Shown: positions 58,792 through 64,000 of the stretch, one piece after another
Layout of the letters: every line of letters begins with the position of its first letter
Position numbering within the stretch: the stretch's first letter is position 1
NCBI RefSeq assembly: GCF_002900975.1
Contig: NZ_PJON01000003.1
Coordinates: forward strand, 372,001 to 436,000
From: Tabrizicola aquatica
GTDB taxonomy: Bacteria; Pseudomonadota; Alphaproteobacteria; Rhodobacterales; Rhodobacteraceae
Length of the DNA: 64,000 bases
Direction of reading: 5' to 3'
Position numbers and translations under genes: made by a program
The notes under the pieces: model-generated
What the model saw: only the letters and a program-made list of their open reading frames with translations
What the model was told of the DNA's origin: nothing
Databases searched by the model: none

Positions 58792-59208
58792 TCACTGCGG
58801 GTAGGGCGAGGTGCCGCCAAGGCTGTCGTTGGTGTGCTGGATCAGCACTTCGCACAGGCAGGCCTCGTCGGTGCAGGCGTCGCGGGCTTGCAGGAAGCTT
58901 GCGTCGCGGGGCGGGTTTGCCAGGTCGATCTGTTGCCCGGTCGCGTTTTCCACCGCATAGGCCCAGGCGAGGTCGTCCAGCCGGCCCATCCGCCACAGCG
59001 TCCAGTTCGGCGTATTGGCCGCATCGCACATCACGACATGCGCGGGCAGGGTGGGCGCGTCGCAGCTGATATCGGACAGGATCAGGCCATAGCTAGGCTC
59101 AAGCTCGGCGATTCGTGCTTCGAGCGCGGTGGCGTCGATGCCGCAGGTCTGGGCCTGCAGGGGCAGGGCGGCCAGAAGGGCAAGGCAGGTGGCAAGCGGG
59201 CGGTGCAT
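58792..59208 (-). CDS. Exported cysteine-containing hypothetical protein
   Basis: Protein of 138 aa with a signal peptide (MHRPLATCLALLAALPLQAQ) and six cysteines after the cleavage site (TCGID, DISCD, VVMCDAA, DACTDEACLCEVL), which would form disulfides in the periplasm. I do not recognise the family; composition and codon use are coding-like. AAAGGA precedes the ATG at 59208. It stands alone between the convergent repeat region and the nuo promoter on the opposite strand. Confidence 0.6.
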   Translation of the reverse strand: MHRPLATCLALLAALPLQAQTCGIDATALEARIAELEPSYGLILSDISCDAPTLPAHVVMCDAANTPNWTLWRMGRLDDLAWAYAVENATGQQIDLANPPRDASFLQARDACTDEACLCEVLIQHTNDSLGGTSPYPQ

Positions 59209-59506
59209 GGGCTGGGTCCTTTGAACTGTGCTGGGATGCAGGGGACCAAGGACGCGCGCCGGGGTCAAGGTGGGGGAAACCGGCCCGGCCTTCGCTGCGC
59301 CCGCCCCCCGCCGCCCGCCGCCAGGGCGCGCCGCTTGCGTCCCCGGCCTGCGCGCGGGGCCGCGACGATTTTCTGCGCCTGCATCACCCCGAATTCCCTG
59401 CGCCTTCGGTTGACCGCGCCGGGGGGGCGGAGTAAACGGGCGCTGAGACGAAGCGGGCCGTCAGAGTCCGTCTGCTCGCATGTCGCCAGCATCAAGGAGC
59501 CCCCTC
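59209..59506. other. Upstream region of nuo
   Basis: Just under 300 bases without a supported gene between the hypothetical gene start and nuoA. It must hold the nuo promoter(s). I see GC-rich sequence and no clear sigma-70-type pair or FNR box. AAGGAG at the end is the nuoA ribosome-binding site. Confidence 0.5.
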
Positions 59507-60396
<890 letters not shown>

Positions 60397-60400
60397 CCCC

Positions 60401-61006
60401 ATGTCGGAAGCCCTGCGCGAACTGGCCGCCCTGATCGAGCTGAAGCAGCCCGAGGCCGTGCAATCCAGCGCGGTCGCCTTTGGCGAGCTGACGCTGGTCG
60501 TCAACCTGGCCAACCTGAAAGCCCTGCTCGAGTTCCTGCGCGACGATCCGGCCTGCCGGTTCTCGACGCTGGTGGACATCACGGCGGTCGACCACCCCGA
60601 GCGCCCGGCGCGGTTCGATGTGGTCTACCACTTCCTGTCGATGTACCGGAACCACCGCATCCGGCTGAAGGTCGCGGTGCGGGACGACGAGATGGTGCCT
60701 TCGCTGGTCGATCTGCACCCCAGCGCGAACTGGTTCGAGCGCGAGGTGTTCGACATGTTCGGCGTCCTGTTCAGCGGCCACCCGGACCTGCGGCGCATCC
60801 TGACCGACTATGGGTTCCGCGGCTATCCGCTGCGCAAGGACTTTCCCACCACGGGTTATACCGAGGTCCGCTATGACGAGGCGCTTAAGCGTGTCGTCTA
60901 TGAACCCGTCAGCCTGGTGCAGGAGTACCGGATGTTCGACTTCATGTCCCCCTGGGAGGGAGCGGGCTACATCCTGCCGGGCGACCAGAAGGCGGAGGGC
61001 AAGTAG
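60401..61006 (+). CDS. nuoC: NADH-quinone oxidoreductase subunit C
   Basis: The 30-kDa peripheral subunit of complex I, 201 aa. The family signature [41 protein letters not shown] (about 109-149) is intact. It is separate from nuoD, as in alphaproteobacteria, not fused as in E. coli. GAGG lies in front of the ATG. nuoD starts at the base after its stop. Confidence 0.96.
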   Translation: MSEALRELAALIELKQPEAVQSSAVAFGELTLVVNLANLKALLEFLRDDPACRFSTLVDITAVDHPERPARFDVVYHFLSMYRNHRIRLKVAVRDDEMVPSLVDLHPSANWFEREVFDMFGVLFSGHPDLRRILTDYGFRGYPLRKDFPTTGYTEVRYDEALKRVVYEPVSLVQEYRMFDFMSPWEGAGYILPGDQKAEGK

Positions 61007-62242
61007 ATGGACGGCGATATCCGCGTGAACACGTATGACGACGGCTCGAAGGATTTCGAGACCGGCGAGCAGCGCATCCGCAACTTCAACATCAACTTCG
61101 GGCCCCAGCATCCGGCGGCGCATGGCGTGCTGCGTCTGGTGCTGGAGCTGGACGGCGAGATCGTCGAACGCTGCGACCCGCATATCGGCCTGCTGCACCG
61201 CGGGACCGAGAAGCTGATGGAGTCTCGGACCTACCTGCAGAACCTGCCCTATTTCGACCGCCTCGACTATGTGGCGCCGATGAACCAGGAACATGCCTGG
61301 TGCCTGGCGATCGAGCGGCTGACCGGCGTGCAGGTTCCCCGGCGGGCCAGCCTGATCCGGGTGCTGTATTCGGAAATCGGGCGCATCCTGAACCACCTGC
61401 TGAACGTGACCACGCAGGCGATGGACGTGGGCGCCTTGACCCCGCCGCTCTGGGGCTTCGAGGAACGCGAAAAGCTGATGGTGTTCTATGAGCGGGCCTC
61501 GGGCGCGCGGCTGCATGCGGCCTATTTCCGGCCCGGCGGCGTGCACCAGGATCTGACCGACAGCCTGATCAACGATATCGACGCCTGGGCGGAAGCCTTC
61601 CCGAAGGTGCTGGACGATATCGACGGGCTGCTGACGGAAAACCGCATCTTCAAGCAGCGCAATGCCGATATCGGCATCGTCACCGAGGCGGATATCCAGA
61701 AATGGGGTTACTCGGGCGTCATGGTGCGGGGATCGGGCCTGGCCTGGGACCTGCGCCGCGCCCAGCCCTATGAATGCTACGACGAATTCGAGTTCCAGGT
61801 CCCCGTCGGCAAGAACGGCGACTGCTATGATCGCTACCTCTGCCGGATGGAGGAGATGCGCCAGTCGACCAGCATCATCCGTCAGGCCTGCGCGAAACTG
61901 CGGGTCGAGAAGGGCGACGTGCTGGCGCGCGGCAAGCTGACGCCGCCGAAGCGGGGCGAGATGAAAACCTCGATGGAGGCGCTCATCCACCACTTCAAGC
62001 TGTACACCGAGGGCTTCCACGTTCCCGCCGGCGAGGTTTATGCCGCCGTCGAGGCGCCGAAAGGCGAGTTCGGGGTGTATCTGGTCGCCGATGGCACCAA
62101 CAAACCCTACCGCGCCAAGATCCGGGCCCCGGGGTATCTGCACCTGCAGTCGATGGACTATATCTGCAAGGGCCACCAGCTGGCCGATGTCAGCGCGATC
62201 ATCGGCACGATGGACGTGGTGTTCGGGGAGATCGACCGTTGA
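61007..62242 (+). CDS. nuoD: NADH-quinone oxidoreductase subunit D
   Basis: The 49-kDa quinone-site subunit of complex I, 411 aa. Motifs: [19 protein letters not shown] (about 27-45, with the quinone-site histidine), [29 protein letters not shown] (about 64-92) and the C-terminal [30 protein letters not shown]. It is contiguous with nuoC. The next annotated element is a tiny hydrophobic frame overlapping its stop. Confidence 0.96.
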   Translation: MDGDIRVNTYDDGSKDFETGEQRIRNFNINFGPQHPAAHGVLRLVLELDGEIVERCDPHIGLLHRGTEKLMESRTYLQNLPYFDRLDYVAPMNQEHAWCLAIERLTGVQVPRRASLIRVLYSEIGRILNHLLNVTTQAMDVGALTPPLWGFEEREKLMVFYERASGARLHAAYFRPGGVHQDLTDSLINDIDAWAEAFPKVLDDIDGLLTENRIFKQRNADIGIVTEADIQKWGYSGVMVRGSGLAWDLRRAQPYECYDEFEFQVPVGKNGDCYDRYLCRMEEMRQSTSIIRQACAKLRVEKGDVLARGKLTPPKRGEMKTSMEALIHHFKLYTEGFHVPAGEVYAAVEAPKGEFGVYLVADGTNKPYRAKIRAPGYLHLQSMDYICKGHQLADVSAIIGTMDVVFGEIDR

Positions 62243-62352
62243 TCGCCGCCTCGCCTGCCGTGGGTCTGGGTTTGATCGTGTTGCTGGTGCTGTTCGGCTC
62301 GCAGCCGGCGGTCCTGCCGGCCGTCCTGTCCGCGATGATGGCGGGGGCCTGA
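62239..62352 (+). CDS. Possible 37-aa hydrophobic protein between nuoD and the Cys-pair genes
   Basis: A frame starting at TTG (62239), overlapping the nuoD stop as TTGA, encodes about 37 residues with one strong membrane helix ([18 protein letters not shown]) and ends in a TGA just before the next ATG. It fills the space between two nuo-linked genes exactly, and four-base overlaps are frequent in this operon. There is no strong Shine-Dalgarno, and conservation cannot be checked here, so it may be spurious. Confidence 0.45.
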   Translation: MIAASPAVGLGLIVLLVLFGSQPAVLPAVLSAMMAGA

Positions 62353-62353
62353 G

Positions 62354-62626
62354 ATGCGGGTGCTTTCCCCGGCCTTGGCCCTTGTCCTTCTGGCGGCGCC
62401 CGCCCTGGCGCAGGATTTCACCGAAGACCAGAAGGCCATGTTCATCGACGCCATCGCCGCGAATGATTGCAGCATGACCGAGGACGAGGCCGAAGAGCTG
62501 ATGCCCGCCGCCGGGATCACGCGTGAGGTGTCGGGCGCGATCGCGGTCTATCTGATCGACCGCAATCTTGCCGTGCTGTCCGACGACATGAAGCTGCTGA
62601 CGCTGAGCGACGAGATCTGCCAATGA
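62354..62626 (+). CDS. Exported single Cys-pair-domain protein in the nuo operon
   Basis: Protein of 90 aa: signal peptide MRVLSPALALVLLAAPALAQ and one small domain of about 65 residues with two cysteines (NDCSMTEDEAEELM, Cys39; DEICQ, Cys89). The region between them (PAAGITREVSGAIAVYLIDRNLAVLSDDMKLLTL) lines up with each of the three repeats in the next gene. Its stop overlaps the next start by four bases. Probably periplasmic with one disulfide. I do not recognise a named family; extra reading frames are known in nuo operons of Rhodobacter and Paracoccus. Confidence 0.72.
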   Translation: MRVLSPALALVLLAAPALAQDFTEDQKAMFIDAIAANDCSMTEDEAEELMPAAGITREVSGAIAVYLIDRNLAVLSDDMKLLTLSDEICQ

Positions 62627-63408
62627 CGCGCGCGCTTGCCTTTGGTCTGATGCTGCTTGCGACGCCGGTTCTGGCGCAGGATGTGGACGATCCCGAATTC
62701 GCCTATGTCATGCTGATGCAGTTCAACGGCTGCTCGATGGCCGAGGCCGATCTTGCCAGCCAGATGCAGGACGCCGGGATCGACCAGGCGACCTATCAGG
62801 CTGTGGCCGAGGCGCTGGTCGCCCGGGGCGATGCGGTGCTGACGGATGAGGCCGATGGCAGCAAGCGGGTCTCGATGCCCGAACATGCCTGCGCGCCGGT
62901 CGAAATCGAAGGTTTCGAGGAAGCCGCACAGCCATTGACCCCGCAGGGGGCAGAAATGCCCTACCGGGACGAAGTCTATACCAGCATCATGGCGACGAAC
63001 GGCTGCACGATGACCAAGGCCGCAATTGCCGAGCAGATGCCGGGTTACGGGTTGCGGCAGCATCTGCACGAGCCGATGACCCAGGCCCTTGTCGCCGCGG
63101 GGTCTGCCACGATCTCGGATGACGCTGACGGCAGTCAGCGCGTGTCGCTTGCGCCGGAAATCTGCACCCCCGATGCCCCGGCGACAACGCTGATCCCGGC
63201 CAAGCCCGAGAGCGTCGCCAAGTTCACCGATCTGCTGCTTTCGCGCGGCTGTACCCTGCCCATTGGCCAGCTTGAGGCCGTCGAGGCCGAACTGGGGCTT
63301 GAACCGGCGGAGACCTATCCGGTCACCGTGGTGATGGAACTGGCAGGCGAAGGCGCGATGGATTTTGCGAACGGTGTTTTCCGTCTGAACCACAAGGACT
63401 GCCCCTGA
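62623..63408 (+). CDS. Exported protein with three Cys-pair domains in the nuo operon
   Basis: Protein of 261 aa: signal peptide [19 protein letters not shown] and three repeats, each with a cysteine after a glycine ([30 protein letters not shown]) and a second cysteine 50-53 residues later (37/90, 128/181, 210/260). Repeats 1 and 2 share [24 protein letters not shown]-like sequence; repeat 3 has diverged and lacks the DEADGS stretch. Linkers are Pro/Ala-rich. It starts in an overlap with the single-domain gene and ends in an overlap with nuoE (TGATG), so it is made with complex I. Function unknown. Confidence 0.72.
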   Translation: MTRALAFGLMLLATPVLAQDVDDPEFAYVMLMQFNGCSMAEADLASQMQDAGIDQATYQAVAEALVARGDAVLTDEADGSKRVSMPEHACAPVEIEGFEEAAQPLTPQGAEMPYRDEVYTSIMATNGCTMTKAAIAEQMPGYGLRQHLHEPMTQALVAAGSATISDDADGSQRVSLAPEICTPDAPATTLIPAKPESVAKFTDLLLSRGCTLPIGQLEAVEAELGLEPAETYPVTVVMELAGEGAMDFANGVFRLNHKDCP

Positions 63409-64000
63409 TGCTGCGCCGCCTTCACAAAGACCAGCCCGCCTCCTTCGCCTTCACGCCGGCGAACCTGGAATGGGCCCAGGCCCAGATCACCAAATATCCC
63501 GAGGGTCGTCAGGCCAGCGCGATCATCCCGCTTCTGTGGCGCGCGCAAGAGCAGGAGGGCTGGCTTAGCCGGCCGGCCATCGAATACGTCGCCGGGATGC
63601 TGGGCATGGCCTATATCCGGGCGCTGGAAGTGGCGACCTTCTACTTCATGTTCCAGTTGCAGCCCGTGGGCAGCGTCGCGCATGTGCAGATCTGCGGCAC
63701 CACCAGTTGCATGATCTGTGGCGCCGAGGATCTGGTCGCGGTCTGCAAGCAGCTGATCGCGCCGACCCCCCACACCCTGAGCCATGACGGCAAGTTCAGC
63801 TGGGAAGAGGTCGAATGCCTGGGCGCCTGCGCCAATGCGCCGATGGCCCAGATCGGCAAGGACTATTACGAGGATCTGACCGCCGACAAGCTGCGTGACC
63901 TGATCGCGCGCTTCGGGGTGGGCGACGTGGCGGTGCCTGGGCCGCAGAACGGCCGCTATGCCTCGGAACCGCTGAGCGGGCTGACCAGCCTCAAGGACCA
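63408..64000 (+). CDS. nuoE: NADH-quinone oxidoreductase subunit E, cut by window end
   Basis: The 24-kDa subunit of the NADH dehydrogenase module with the [2Fe-2S] cluster N1a. The visible 197 residues contain [37 protein letters not shown], the thioredoxin-like fold and all four cluster cysteines in CGTTSC (about 96-101) and CLGAC (about 137-141). The start ATG at 63408 overlaps the preceding stop (TGATG). The frame is still open at the last base of the window, so the C-terminus, often extended in this group, is missing. Confidence 0.95.
   Translation, partial: MLRRLHKDQPASFAFTPANLEWAQAQITKYPEGRQASAIIPLLWRAQEQEGWLSRPAIEYVAGMLGMAYIRALEVATFYFMFQLQPVGSVAHVQICGTTSCMICGAEDLVAVCKQLIAPTPHTLSHDGKFSWEEVECLGACANAPMAQIGKDYYEDLTADKLRDLIARFGVGDVAVPGPQNGRYASEPLSGLTSLKD

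Overview
The window is a compact, GC-rich chromosomal segment that reads as an alphaproteobacterium of the Rhodobacteraceae (Rhodobacter/Gemmobacter/Tabrizicola-like). The basis is gene content: a PccR-type regulator with propionyl-CoA carboxylase and methylmalonyl-CoA mutase, a bioMNY biotin importer, a choline cho/bet cluster, an FnrL-like box, DUF1194/DUF4174/DUF6497 proteins, and a nuo operon carrying extra reading frames. I saw no rRNA, tRNA, CRISPR array, transposase, integrase or phage gene. It looks like a stable core region, with novelty limited to small proteins, small operons and many short palindromic repeats.

Layout. 0-4 kb: suhB, an L,D-transpeptidase, a DUF1194 protein, and the divergent metR/metF pair. 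4-8.7 kb: aroQ overlapping an acyl-CoA ligase and a thiolase-like protein, convergent with bioY-bioN-bioM. 8.7-15.6 kb: a glycine-zipper lipoprotein, an ATP-grasp protein with a GABA-type aminotransferase, dprA and topA. 15.7-21 kb: choline uptake (choX-choW-choV) divergent from betI-betA, with a BetI-type operator between. 21-34 kb: pccR, a Bcr/CflA-type exporter, an outer-membrane protein, then pccB, several small lipoprotein or unknown genes, pccA and methylmalonyl-CoA mutase. 34-43.5 kb, minus strand: a nuclease-fold protein and a J-domain protein, then permease-hda-ppk-ppx-VOC-GNAT. 43.7-45.1 kb: PepSY, cytochrome b and a membrane-tethered LuxR-type regulator. 45-54 kb: hemolysin III family, aldo/keto reductase, proS, a quinone-reductase-like enzyme, ThuA, glmS-glmU and a Gph-like phosphatase. 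54.7-58.5 kb: a tightly overlapping MFS-DegT-nuclease-MBL operon. 59.5-64 kb: the start of nuo (nuoA-D, three small genes, then nuoE cut by the window edge).

How the genes connect. PccA needs biotin, supplied by BioYMN, and methylmalonyl-CoA mutase needs B12; with PccR they form the propionyl-CoA to succinyl-CoA route. PccR-like palindromes lie in front of both pccR and pccB. BetI controls choline import and the first oxidation step to betaine aldehyde. GlmS and GlmU supply UDP-GlcNAc.

Most unusual signals: (1) two secreted proteins between nuoD and nuoE built from one and three copies of a small two-cysteine domain; (2) a thiolase-like protein next to biotin genes that lacks two of the four usual catalytic residues; (3) three elements made of two back-to-back palindromes, each starting within a few bases of a stop codon; (4) several other palindromic repeat families, concentrated at convergent gene junctions; (5) the PepSY/cytochrome b/membrane-LuxR operon. 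Starts were chosen by Shine-Dalgarno spacing and family N-termini. Names rest on motif recognition without any database search.
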